Positions 15,461-25,236 are shown, numbered from the stretch's first letter. The stretch is DNA of 41,840 nt from Sphingopyxis sp. (GCF_025869345.1 NZ_JAOZVW010000090.1:1-41840), one strand, 5' to 3'. Program-made: numbers and translations. The notes: generated by a model not told the origin, from the letters alone.

Positions 15461-16637
15461 TCCCGGCCAGATCGGCCAGCGTCGGCATCGGATCGGAGAG
15501 TTTCGCGACATAATAGCCGGTGTCGAACCGGAAAAAATCGCCCGCATAGGTGGCTATTTCGCGCAATTTTTCGGCCGCCGACAGCTCTTTGGCCCGCAGT
15601 TGACCCAACAGTCGCTTGGTGTCGGGCAGCACATAGCGGGCACGATGGTCGCGATACCCCGACGCCAATTGGCCCGCGACGCCGTCCACGAGGCGGCGAT
15701 AGAGGGCAAAGGCGAAATGCGCCCCGCTCTGGCTCGCAAGCGGCAGGCTGCCCCACAATCGCCCGTTGACCTCCATCAGCCAATAGCGGCCGCTCGCCGC
15801 ATCGTGGCGATATTCGACCATCGCGGGCCCTTCCCACCCGATCGCGCGCAGCAAGGCCTCCGATTTTTCCATCTGCGCGCGATGATCGGACAGCGGCACC
15901 GACCGGCACAGCGTCGATATGCCCCCGCTTGCGGGATATTCGCGCAGCCGCTCATGCTGAAAGCGCAGCGTCGCCCGGCCGCCCTCCATCATCAGCATCT
16001 GGCCGAAGCCATAGCCCTGACACCAGCTCTGGACGAGCGGGTAGACGCCGAGCGGATCATAGCGCCGCAGGATCGCGACCAGCGCCTCGGCACCATCGGC
16101 GCGCTCGGCCTTTTCGAAGGCGATACCGGCCGCCTCCAGCCGCTCCCACATCGCGGGCGGATCGCTCCATTTCAGGATCACCGGATAGGCGATATCCGCC
16201 GCCTTCGCCGCGAAATCCTCGTCCGCCAGCGGCTGCCAGGTGTCGGGAACCTCGATTCCCGTCTCGCGCGCCCGCGCCAGCGTGTTGAGCTTGTCGAGCA
16301 CGAGGTCGAGCTGTTCGTGCCGGGGACTGGCGATCCGGCAATCGCCGATCGCGGGCGGCATGTCGGCGAGTTCGAGCAGATCGGCTTCGCTGATCGCGAT
16401 CACCGCCCCCGCCCCGCTCGCCGCAACGACACCGGGCAGCCAGTCGGCCAGCGCAGCGCCCTGAGGCCGCAGCACATGCTGGCGCGCGTAGCGCGAATGG
16501 CCACCGATCGACCAGCGCGAGCGCCCGGCCGCGATCACCGGCACGCCGTGCGCGCCCAGTTCGCGCACCACCGTCAGCCCGATACTGCTGTCGACGCCGA
16601 GGACGATGGCCGGGGGCAGCCCCCGATCGCGGGTCAT
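15429..16637 (-). CDS. ATP-grasp domain enzyme (carboxylate-amine ligase type)
   Basis: This is a predicted ATP-dependent ligase of 402 residues. The N-terminal part (IVLGVDSSIGLTVVRELG, residues 11-28) is a pre-ATP-grasp Rossmann-like domain. The central region has an ATP-contacting Lys156 in YPVILKW and an ATP-grasp loop, and the metal-binding E289-x-N291 lies in LMEVNGRLWG. Such proteins join a carboxylate to an amine or other nucleophile through an acyl phosphate. The substrate cannot be told from sequence. The ATG at 16637 overlaps the stop of the deacetylase gene by four bases (ATGA), a strong sign of coupled translation. A longer open frame continues upstream antisense-like through the deacetylase, but codon content and the overlap favour this start. 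Confidence 0.85.
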   Translation of the reverse strand: MTRDRGLPPAIVLGVDSSIGLTVVRELGAHGVPVIAAGRSRWSIGGHSRYARQHVLRPQGAALADWLPGVVAASGAGAVIAISEADLLELADMPPAIGDCRIASPRHEQLDLVLDKLNTLARARETGIEVPDTWQPLADEDFAAKAADIAYPVILKWSDPPAMWERLEAAGIAFEKAERADGAEALVAILRRYDPLGVYPLVQSWCQGYGFGQMLMMEGGRATLRFQHERLREYPASGGISTLCRSVPLSDHRAQMEKSEALLRAIGWEGPAMVEYRHDAASGRYWLMEVNGRLWGSLPLASQSGAHFAFALYRRLVDGVAGQLASGYRDHRARYVLPDTKRLLGQLRAKELSAAEKLREIATYAGDFFRFDTGYYVAKLSDPMPTLADLAGIIARLLGSGS

Positions 16638-17611
16638 GCCGGGCGAAGCCGGCGCTCGTAGCGCCATGTGCCGATCATCTGTTCGGCCATGCGGAGCCCG
16701 GTCCGCATCATGCTCGGCCCCAGCCGCGGCGCGGGCGCCCGGCCGGTCTGCGGCGCCGCAAGCGTCGCGAAGCCACGCGATTCGATCCGCGGTTCGCGCG
16801 CGATATGGCGGCAGAGCGATTCGAGACGGCGCATCACCATGCGGTTGGGCCGCTGCCGGTCGCGCGAAAGCATCTCGAAACTGTGCGTGACGATCATGAA
16901 CAGCGGCGCATCGGCCCCGCAGGCATGGTCGAGCGCGGCGCTCATTTCGCGCGACGACAACGCGCAGACCTGCGCGGGGCGGAAATGGCCCGGGCGATCC
17001 TCGATGCCCGAAACGGGTATTTCGATCAGCGATCCGACCGCCACCGGGCCGGACGCCACCACCGGCAGGCTGATCGCGCATCCGCGTCCGGCATAATCGG
17101 GGTTGAAGCTGCTGTCCCAACGCAGCCCCAGCGCATCGAGCGCGGCAAGCGTGCGGTCGTCGGCGCCGAAATTCCCGGCGCGAAAGGCGACCGGAGCGGG
17201 CGCACCCGCCTGCACCAGCGCGTCGCGCGCCCAGCCGAGCAGCGCGATCTGGTCGGGCAGCGAGAAATCGCCGATATTGCGCCCGCGCCGTCCCTCGACC
17301 GGCGAATCCTTCGCCCATTCCAGCCATTCGGTATGGATGTGAAGCTGCACCTCGTGCCCGCACGCCAGGATCGGCTCGATCATCCGCGCGACGATCTCCG
17401 GACCATGGACGAGGCCGGGCATCGGATCGACGAAGAAGACCCCGCGCACCCCGTGGCGGTCGAATATGTCCATCTGCCAGCCGACGCCGAACGCGCCCGC
17501 CGCCGTTTCGCCCAGCACCGATTGCCGCAGATTCTCCTCGACCGGCAGGCCGTTCGCCTGCCGCCCGGCGGACAATTCGGTATCTATCGTGACCAGCGCG
17601 GCAACACTCAT
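16634..17611 (-). CDS. Polysaccharide deacetylase family protein
   Basis: This 325-residue protein has a NodB-like deacetylase fold. Metal-ligand candidates are Asp10 in VTIDTE and His91/His93 in LHIHTEW, with AFRAGNFGAD as the later conserved Arg-containing motif. Enzymes of this group remove acetyl (or related) groups from N-acetyl sugars in glycans. No signal peptide is seen, so it may act in the cytoplasm on a precursor. It is the first gene of a two-gene transcript with the ATP-grasp gene (4-base overlap). The order deacetylase then ligase suggests that a freed amine is the acceptor for the ligase (inference). The 226-base gap upstream is shared with a divergent gene. Confidence 0.85.
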   Translation of the reverse strand: MSVAALVTIDTELSAGRQANGLPVEENLRQSVLGETAAGAFGVGWQMDIFDRHGVRGVFFVDPMPGLVHGPEIVARMIEPILACGHEVQLHIHTEWLEWAKDSPVEGRRGRNIGDFSLPDQIALLGWARDALVQAGAPAPVAFRAGNFGADDRTLAALDALGLRWDSSFNPDYAGRGCAISLPVVASGPVAVGSLIEIPVSGIEDRPGHFRPAQVCALSSREMSAALDHACGADAPLFMIVTHSFEMLSRDRQRPNRMVMRRLESLCRHIAREPRIESRGFATLAAPQTGRAPAPRLGPSMMRTGLRMAEQMIGTWRYERRLRPA

Positions 17612-17837
17612 ATCGTCTCATTCCGGTCGCAGATGCGAAAGCCGCGCCGTCATAGCAGCGAATAGCTCATAAATCGGTAACGCGGGCGGCGGTCAAGAGC
17701 GATGATTCCTTTTGCAAGTCAGACATTTGTCGCGCCTCCGCCTCCTGTCGTCGCAGCCCGCCCACGCGTTCAGCGCAGCGAAAGCGTCTTCCCTCTATAG
17801 GCACGCTTCGCTTTCCCCATCCCGAAAGGATGAAGCC

Positions 17838-18263
17838 GTGCGCCTGACCATCGCTGCCCTTCCCCTGCTGGCCCTTCTCGCACCGCTGCCCGCCGCCGCC
17901 GACCCTGCGGCCGGACGCGCCGTCGCGACCCTCAACGACCCCGCGATGCAGGACCGCATGGCCGACACCGTCGCCGCGCTGGTCGGCGCGCTGATGCAGA
18001 TGAAGGTCGGCCCGCTCGCCGAAGCCGTCGCGCGCGTCGATCCCGAATCCGACGCCGCCTATATCCCGCCCGACGCCACGGTGGGCGACATCGCCGGACG
18101 CGATCCCCATTATGCCGAGCGCATGGGCGACGACGTCCGCGCCGGCACCCGCATGGCCGGCCACGCCGCCTCGGCGCTCGCGGCTTATGCCCCTGTCCTC
18201 AAGGATATGGCCCGCGATCTTGCGGCGCAATGGGAACGCGAACGCGCCGCTTCGCGGCGCTGA
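17838..18263 (+). CDS. Small secreted protein of unknown function
   Basis: This is a 141-residue protein with an N-terminal signal peptide (VRLTIAALPLLALLAPLPAAA, cut before DPAAG). The mature part is helical and rich in Ala, Asp and Met (MADTVAALVGALMQMKVGPLAEAV, MGDDVRAGTRMAGHAA), without cysteines or motifs I recognise. The GTG start at 17838 has AAAGGA 8 bases upstream. An ATG 126 bases earlier is in frame but would place a long unlikely leader before the signal. It is divergent from the deacetylase gene and 65 bases before a GST gene on the same strand. Confidence 0.65.
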   Translation: MRLTIAALPLLALLAPLPAAADPAAGRAVATLNDPAMQDRMADTVAALVGALMQMKVGPLAEAVARVDPESDAAYIPPDATVGDIAGRDPHYAERMGDDVRAGTRMAGHAASALAAYAPVLKDMARDLAAQWERERAASRR

Positions 18264-18328
18264 GTTTCTCCCTTCCGTCATTCGTATAGCCGTTGCGCCC
18301 GGCGCCCCCCTACCGCTATGCCGGGCCC

Positions 18329-19000
18329 ATGTGGCAACTCTATCAATTCCCGCTCTGTCCCTTTTCGCGCAAGATCCGGCTTTTGCTGGGCGAGAAGGGC
18401 GTCGGCTATGAATTGGTGCGCGAATCGCCGTGGGAGCGCCGCGACGAATTCGTCGACCTGAACCCGGCGGGGCGCACCCCGGTCATGGTCGACCAGGGCC
18501 GCGGACAGGTGCTGATCGACAGCAACGCGATCGCCGAATATTTCGAGGAGACGGTCGAGGGCAAGGCGATGATCAACGGCACCGCCGCCAGCCGCGCCGA
18601 AATCCGCCGCCTCGTCGCCTGGTTCGACCAGGACTTTTACTATGAAGTCACGGGGCCTTTGCTCTTCGAGCGGATGCAGAAGCGCATCGTCCACCGCCAG
18701 CCGCCCGATGGCGGGGCGCTGCGCGAGGCGATGAAGGCGGCGAACCAGCATCTCGACTATATCGACTATCTGATCGACCACCGCACCTGGCTCGCTGGCG
18801 CGACGATGAGCCTCGCCGATCTGGCCGCCGCCGCGCACATCTCTGTCGCCGACTATCTCGGCGGCATCGACTGGACCGGGCACGAGCAGACCAAGGGCTG
18901 GTATTCGGGCCTCAAATCCCGCCCCAGCTTCCGCCCCCTCCTCGCCGAGCGGATGGAGATCATCACCCCGCCGAAATATTACGAAGACGTGGACTTCTGA
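18329..19000 (+). CDS. Glutathione S-transferase family protein
   Basis: This 223-residue protein has the two-domain GST fold. The N-terminal thioredoxin-like domain (WQLYQFPLCPFSRKIRLLL) carries Cys10-P-F-Ser13 at the position of the catalytic residue. NPAGRTPVMVD gives the cis-Pro, and LIDSNAIAEYFEE the glutathione-binding Ser-Asn pair. The C-terminal helical domain includes the conserved SLADLAAAAHISVADYLGG. It is cytoplasmic. It could conjugate glutathione to electrophiles or act as a glutathione-dependent reductase; the Cys-containing motif leans towards omega/beta-like chemistry. The substrate is unknown. The ATG at 18329 matches the domain start. Confidence 0.9.
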   Translation: MWQLYQFPLCPFSRKIRLLLGEKGVGYELVRESPWERRDEFVDLNPAGRTPVMVDQGRGQVLIDSNAIAEYFEETVEGKAMINGTAASRAEIRRLVAWFDQDFYYEVTGPLLFERMQKRIVHRQPPDGGALREAMKAANQHLDYIDYLIDHRTWLAGATMSLADLAAAAHISVADYLGGIDWTGHEQTKGWYSGLKSRPSFRPLLAERMEIITPPKYYEDVDF

Positions 19001-19035
19001 CGCGCAGAACGTCGGCCCTCACTTTCCCCATCTTT

Positions 19036-19313
19036 CGTCATGCTGAACCTGTTTCAGCATCCATGGCCCAACTCGTTCCGCAAGCGTAGTGCCATTTTAT
19101 CTCACGCAAAGGCGCAAAGGCGCGAAGAGGTCGCGTTTGCCGCAATGCGGCTTTCCTCTCTCGACCTTGCAGCAGCCGCATCGCCTTGAAGAATATGGGG
19201 CCTATCGGCCCGAACCGCCTCCTTTGCGCCTTTGCGCCTTTGCGTGAGATAAAATGGCGCCGCATCCGACATAAAGGGCAGACCATGGATGCTGAAACAA
19301 GTTCAGCATGACG
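19036..19313. repeat. Nested palindromic repeat (family C inside family B)
   Basis: Outer arms at 19036-19066 (CATGCTGAACCTGTTTCAGC plus CATCCATGG) and 19283-19313 mirror each other. Inside them lie inner arms at 19089-19127 and 19222-19259, built on tandem GGCGCAAA units with TTTATCTCACGC. The whole forms a roughly 278-base composite inverted repeat filling the gap between the GST gene and ubiG. The outer type recurs at 39269-39365. No reading frame of note lies inside. Confidence 0.8.
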
Positions 19314-19335
19314 GACTCTGGAGGAAGGAAGCAGT

Positions 19336-19364
19336 CAATAAATAGGGACAGTCTCTATTTATTG
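19336..19364. repeat. AT-rich inverted repeat over the ubiG stop codon
   Basis: Perfect 10-base arms CAATAAATAG and CTATTTATTG surround a 9-base loop. The right arm contains the last two codons and the stop (TAG, 19357-19355) of ubiG. It may be a weak terminator or the end of a repeat that supplied the current 3' end of the gene. Confidence 0.5.
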
Positions 19365-20179
19365 TGCCGCGCCGCGATCAGATAGTTGAGCGCCTCGCTG
19401 CCGCCGAGCTTGAACCCGCGCGCCGCCGACGGCGACAGGCCGGTGCGGTCGATCACCTCCAGCCCGGCGCCTTCGAGCAGCCCCGTCAGCTCTTCGGGCT
19501 TCAGGAACTGGTCCCAGTCGTGCGTCCCGCGCGGCACCGCGCCGACGCGCTCGGCCGCCTCGACGAGCAATAGCTTCGACCATAGCGTGCGGTTCGGGGT
19601 CGACAGGATCATCAGCCCGCCCGGCGCCAGCCGCGCCGCGAGTTCGGCGACGAAGGCGGCGGGATCGGTCACATGCTCGACCACCTCCATCGAGGTGACG
19701 AGATCGAACTGTACCTTTCTCCCGGTTCCGTTCGTGTCGAGCGAAGTCGAGACACCCCGCGTCCGTGCCCGGCCGATGGGCATCTCGACTTCGCTCGATG
19801 CGAACGGATTTTGGGAATCCAAGGTTGCCAGTTCGCCCGCATGATAGGCTATGCTCAGTCCCTGCCCCGCCGCATGATCGCGCGCCGCGGCGATATTCTC
19901 GGGCGCCGCATCGACCCCCGTGACCTTCGCGCCCAGCCGCGCCAGCGGCTCGGCGAGCAGCCCGGCACCGCAGCCGACGTCGAGCGCGCTCCGCCCGGCG
20001 AGCGGATGGCGGTCGCGCGCATCGACCTGCCAATGGAGGTCGACCTGCTCGCGGATATAGGCGAGGCGCACCGGGTTCAGCCGGTGCAGCATCGCCGACG
20101 AGCCGTGCGGGTCCCACCAGTCGGCGGCGAGCGCGCCGAAATGGGCGGCTTCATTCGGATTGATCGTCGCGGCGCTCAT
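19355..20179 (-). CDS. ubiG: Ubiquinone biosynthesis O-methyltransferase, with insertion
   Basis: UbiG carries out both SAM-dependent O-methylations of ubiquinone synthesis. The SAM-binding motif LDVGCGAGLLAEPLA is at about 66-80, GVDAAPENI at 88-96 and SMEVVEHV at 163-170. GGLMILSTPNRT and the late SPSAARGFKLGG region follow the family pattern. The N-terminal EAAHFGALAADWWDPHGSS is typical. Residues about 122-155 are foreign: they are encoded by a palindromic repeat and its edges, placed between the GELATLD strand end and KVQFDLVTSMEV. Removing these 34 residues gives 240, the usual UbiG length. The frame is kept and all motifs are intact, so the protein is probably active with an extra surface loop. 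The start at 20179 fits homologues. Confidence 0.92.
   Translation of the reverse strand: MSAATINPNEAAHFGALAADWWDPHGSSAMLHRLNPVRLAYIREQVDLHWQVDARDRHPLAGRSALDVGCGAGLLAEPLARLGAKVTGVDAAPENIAAARDHAAGQGLSIAYHAGELATLDSQNPFASSEVEMPIGRARTRGVSTSLDTNGTGRKVQFDLVTSMEVVEHVTDPAAFVAELAARLAPGGLMILSTPNRTLWSKLLLVEAAERVGAVPRGTHDWDQFLKPEELTGLLEGAGLEVIDRTGLSPSAARGFKLGGSEALNYLIAARHNK
19728..19807. repeat. Family E palindromic element inserted in frame in ubiG
   Basis: Arms 19728-19752 and 19783-19807 pair over 25 bases with two mismatches, around a 30-base centre. The arm reads CCGTTCGTGTCGAGCG and then AAGTCGAGA. The same arm sequence occurs in the intergenic element at 32992-33121. Here it lies wholly within the ubiG coding sequence. 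Confidence 0.85.
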
Positions 20180-20337
20180 GCCTCGCGATGTGGCACCGCG
20201 CCTTCCCCGGCGCAAGAAATTCTATCCGCCGCGCGCGCCCGCGGACTTGCCATCGCCCTCCCCCTTCCCTAACAGCCGGACGCCGCAGAAATCCAAGTGG
20301 TTGCGGCGGAAACCAGTTTTCGAGAAGGCGGGGCGAG

Positions 20338-21588
20338 ATGGCGCGGATCGTGATGAAATTCGGGGGCACGTCGATGGCGGGCACCGAGCGGATTCGCACC
20401 GTCGCGAAACTCGTCGCGCGCGAAGTGGGACAAGGCAACGAGGTCGCGGTCGTCGTCTCGGCGATGGCCGGCGAGACCGATCGGCTCGTGGGTTTCTGCC
20501 GCGAGGCGAACCCGCGCTACGACCCCGCCGAATATGACGTCGTCGTCGCGGCGGGCGAGCAGATCACCTCGGGCCTGCTCGCGCTGACGCTGCAGGCGAT
20601 GGGCGTTCCGGCGCGAAGCTGGCTCGGCTGGCAGCTCCCGATCCGCACCGAGGAAGCGCACGCGCGCGCGCGCATCGCGGGGATCGACACCGGCGCGCTG
20701 CTCGCCGCGATGGGCAAGGGCGAGGTCGCGGTGATCCCCGGCTTTCAGGGCATGATGGACGACGGCCGCGTCGCGACGCTCGGCCGCGGCGGGTCGGACA
20801 CCAGCGCGGTCGCGGTCGCCGCGGCGGTAAAGGCCGACCGCTGCGACATCTACACCGACGTCGACGGCGTCTACACGACCGACCCGCGCATCGTCGCCCG
20901 CGCGCAGAAGCTCGACTATGTCACCTATGAGGAAATGCTCGAACTCGCGAGCGTCGGCGCCAAGGTGCTCCAGACCCGCTCGGTCGGCCTCGCGATGAAG
21001 GAGGGCGTGCGCGTCCAGGTGCTCTCCAGCTTCGTCGAGGGCGACGAAGCGCCGAAGCAGGGCACGATGATCGTCAGCGACGAGGAAATAGAGGAACTTC
21101 AAATGGAACGGCAGCTGATCACCGGCATCGCCCACGACAAGAATGAGGCGAAGATCATCGTCACCCGCGTCCCCGACAAGCCGGGCGGCGTCGCCAACAT
21201 CTTCGGCCCGCTCGCCGCGGCCGGGATCAACGTCGACATGATCATCCAGAACGTCGGCCGCGACAAGGGCGAGACCGACGTGACCTTCACCGTTCCCGCC
21301 ACCGACCTCATCCGCTCGATCGACCTGCTCGAAAACGCGAAGGAGAAGATCGGCTTCAACCGCATCCTGTCCGACGACAAGGTCGCCAAGGTCAGCGTCG
21401 TCGGCGTCGGCATGAAGAGCCACGCGGGCGTCGCCAGCACGATGTTCCGCGCGCTGGCCGACCGCGGCATCAACATCCAGGCGATCTCGACCAGCGAAAT
21501 CAAGGTCAGCGTGCTGATCGACGAGGATGAGACCGAACTCGCGGTGCGCGTGCTGCACACCGCCTATGGTCTCGACGCCGCCGACTGA
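20338..21588 (+). CDS. lysC: Aspartate kinase
   Basis: LysC phosphorylates aspartate, the first step to lysine, threonine, methionine and diaminopimelate. The 416-residue protein starts with the kinase motif VMKFGGTSMAG (Lys7), has VVAAGEQI and LGRGGSDTSAVAVA in the catalytic domain (about 1-245), and ends in two ACT domains (about 265-416: DKPGGVANIFGPLAAAGINVDMI and SHAGVASTMFRALADRGINIQAI), where lysine and/or threonine bind. Length and order match the alphaproteobacterial single-function enzyme. The start at 20338 has GAAGGCGGGG upstream; the frame opens 150 bases earlier without similarity. It is divergent from ubiG, and its stop lies two bases from the end of the convergent IspZ/YciB gene. 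Confidence 0.97.
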   Translation: MARIVMKFGGTSMAGTERIRTVAKLVAREVGQGNEVAVVVSAMAGETDRLVGFCREANPRYDPAEYDVVVAAGEQITSGLLALTLQAMGVPARSWLGWQLPIRTEEAHARARIAGIDTGALLAAMGKGEVAVIPGFQGMMDDGRVATLGRGGSDTSAVAVAAAVKADRCDIYTDVDGVYTTDPRIVARAQKLDYVTYEEMLELASVGAKVLQTRSVGLAMKEGVRVQVLSSFVEGDEAPKQGTMIVSDEEIEELQMERQLITGIAHDKNEAKIIVTRVPDKPGGVANIFGPLAAAGINVDMIIQNVGRDKGETDVTFTVPATDLIRSIDLLENAKEKIGFNRILSDDKVAKVSVVGVGMKSHAGVASTMFRALADRGINIQAISTSEIKVSVLIDEDETELAVRVLHTAYGLDAAD

Positions 21589-21590
21589 CC

Positions 21591-22172
21591 CTATTCGGCG
21601 GCGACCGGCTGCAACCCGCCCGCGCGGCGGCGCAGCCGGGCCTGCCCGATCCATTGCACGACGCTGAAATGCACCGCGAACAGCGCGGCCTTCGACGCGA
21701 GCGGAAACACGCCGACGAACAGCGGCCACCAGGCGGTGAAGCCAATCGCGATCACCAGATTGGCGGCGGCGGTGAAAAACATCATCGCCGCCCATACATA
21801 GCCGAAGCGGTCCATGACATCGCCGACCAGTTCGACCTGCTCGGGCGGAATATAGCGATTGAGCCAGCCCCGGCGCAGCATCGCGGCGCCGACGATCAGA
21901 TAGACGACCGAGGGCTTCGCCATCACGAAGCGCGGATCGCCGGTCAGCATCGTCGCGGCGGCCGAGAAGATCACCATCGCGAGGCTGATCCACTGGAGCG
22001 CCGCCACCGGCCGCCCGCGCATCAGCTCATGGCCGACCACCGCCACCGCGACCACCATCCCCGCGATCGTCGCGGGAACGATCCCCGCCCCGACGCCGAG
22101 CAGGACGGCAAAGACGATCACGCCCAGCGAATCGAAAATCATCGGCCCGACGGCATAGAGCAGGTTGCGCAT
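21591..22172 (-). CDS. Septation protein IspZ/YciB family membrane protein
   Basis: This 193-residue inner-membrane protein has five to six hydrophobic segments. GPMIFDSLGVIVFAVLLG at the N-terminus, FVMAKPSVVYLIVGAAMLRRG in the middle (the KPS/TxxY motif typical of the family) and FFTAAANLVIA near the end fit the IspZ/YciB group, linked to cell division and envelope synthesis. The similarity is partial, and an unnamed relative is possible. The start at 22172 has AAAGGA 7 bases upstream. A possible promoter on the minus strand (TTGACC near 22241-22236) lies beside a direct repeat. Confidence 0.7.
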   Translation of the reverse strand: MRNLLYAVGPMIFDSLGVIVFAVLLGVGAGIVPATIAGMVVAVAVVGHELMRGRPVAALQWISLAMVIFSAAATMLTGDPRFVMAKPSVVYLIVGAAMLRRGWLNRYIPPEQVELVGDVMDRFGYVWAAMMFFTAAANLVIAIGFTAWWPLFVGVFPLASKAALFAVHFSVVQWIGQARLRRRAGGLQPVAAE

Positions 22173-22206
22173 GGCTCGTCCTTTCTTGCGACTCAATGTT
22201 GTCGTC

Positions 22207-22265
22207 GTAAACATTGCCTGCGTGGGCGCTGCGGGTCAAGGTGAAATTTACGGTGTAAACATTGC
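22207..22265. repeat. Direct repeat GTAAACATTGC upstream of ispZ-like gene
   Basis: GTAAACATTGC occurs at 22207-22217 and again at 22255-22265, 48 bases apart. The second copy overlaps a small inverted repeat TTTAC-GGT-GTAAA (22247-22259). They flank the predicted promoter of the IspZ/YciB-like gene and may be binding sites of a regulator. No regulator gene is adjacent. Confidence 0.4.
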
Positions 22266-22305
22266 GGCGGGCGGAAAGAACGAGAATCCCGATGATCTTA
22301 CTCTT

Positions 22306-22382
22306 CGTCATTGCGAGCGAAGCGAAGCAATCCAGAGCGGGTTTACGCCACGCTGGATTGCTTCGCTTCGCTCGCAATGTCG
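22306..22382. repeat. Family A palindromic repeat
   Basis: The left arm CGTCATTGCGAGCGAAGCG continues into AAGCAATCCAGAGC, and the mirror arm ends CGCTCGCAATGTCG. It is almost perfectly self-complementary around a short centre. It lies between the promoter side of the IspZ/YciB-like gene and the 3' end of katG. Confidence 0.9.
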
Positions 22383-22413
22383 GGGTGGATTAAATCCACC
22401 TCATTCTATCCAC

Positions 22414-22468
22414 GTCCAAAAAGAAAAGGCCCGCCCCCGGGTCCATGTCCCCGGAGGCGGGCCCGCGA
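22414..22468 (-). terminator. Rho-independent terminator of katG
   Basis: A GC-rich hairpin (GGCCCGCC at 22428 pairing with GGCGGGCC near 22465) is followed, on the minus strand, by TTTTCTTTTTGG. It lies about 60 bases beyond the katG stop. The strong stem and T-run make this the clearest terminator in the window. Confidence 0.8.
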
Positions 22469-22529
22469 CCCGTCGTCCTGGCGACCGACCCGGTCCCGCG
22501 GCATGATGCGGGACCGGAGCGTTCGCAGA

Positions 22530-24722
<2,193 letters not shown>

Positions 24723-24730
24723 TTATGGAT

Positions 24731-24743
24731 ATGATGCGATCAT
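24731..24743. promoter_or_regulatory. Palindrome upstream of katG
   Basis: ATGAT-GCG-ATCAT is a perfect 5-3-5 inverted repeat 24 bases before the katG start. The position suits an operator or the 5' leader. It does not clearly match OxyR or Fur sites, so the regulator is unknown. Confidence 0.35.
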
Positions 24744-25069
24744 GATGCGGCGGAATGACGCGAGCGTGACGCGGGCGCCGCCTTCATCGGGGCTCGCCGG
24801 AAACGGTCGGCGCGGGCGGGCGTCGAGTCGATGGCGTCATCCTTTCGTTCAGACCAGGAGAGGATATGCCGCGCCCCTCCATCGACCTAACCGAATAAGC
24901 TGAATATAGTCATCGAACGAACCGATCACCGGGGCGTGCGGTTGCAGGCGAAAGCCGAGCCCGTCCCATCTGCGCCACGCCTCGGCGAAGCGTGGCAACA
25001 TCCTAGACCCGCGGCGGGTTGCTGAAGGGTCGCGGCATGATGGCATGGCGCGGCAGCAGGAGAAGGAAA
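24744..25069. other. Intergenic region upstream of katG
   Basis: About 325 bases lie between the katG promoter side and the small Gln-rich gene. I see no supported gene here. It should hold divergent promoters for both genes. The only long hydrophobic frame on the minus strand is judged a shadow of the Gln-rich gene. Confidence 0.4.
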
Positions 25070-25219
25070 GTGCCCAACAAGCAGCAGAACCAGCAGGGTG
25101 GCCGCCAGCAGGACGGCCAGCGCCAGCAGGAACAGCAGGGCGGCCAGAACCGCCAGCACGGCGGCCAGCGCTCCGACCAGGATCGCGACCGCGATCAGGG
25201 CCATCGCCAGCAGCGCTGA
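25070..25219 (+). CDS. Small glutamine-rich protein
   Basis: This is a 49-residue, very hydrophilic protein of low complexity: almost only Gln, Arg, Gly, Asp and Asn (PNKQQNQQGGRQQDGQRQQ and similar to the end, finishing GHRQQR). It is predicted to be disordered and has no known domain. The GTG start at 25070 is preceded by AGGAG at 25058-25062 with 7-base spacing. A rho-independent terminator follows 17 bases after the stop, which supports a real short transcript. An in-frame upstream start at 25019 lacks a good site. Function is unknown; nucleic-acid or matrix binding would be guesses. Confidence 0.5.
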   Translation: MPNKQQNQQGGRQQDGQRQQEQQGGQNRQHGGQRSDQDRDRDQGHRQQR

Positions 25220-25236
25220 CCGCGCGCTTGCATGAG

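Noticed and set aside
16638-17621. N-terminal extension of the ATP-grasp frame across the deacetylase gene
   Set aside because: It overlaps a real deacetylase in another frame on the same strand. The 4-base ATGA overlap and the ATP-grasp domain start point to 16637.
19089-19259. CRISPR-like tandem GGCGCAAA units
   Set aside because: The units are directly adjacent and mirrored, without spacers of constant length; it is a palindromic repeat.
24926-25204. Hydrophobic minus-strand frame (Leu/Ala-rich) opposite the Gln-rich gene
   Set aside because: CAG and CAA codons read backwards give Leu codons. There is no ribosome site at its start, whereas the plus-strand frame has one and a terminator.
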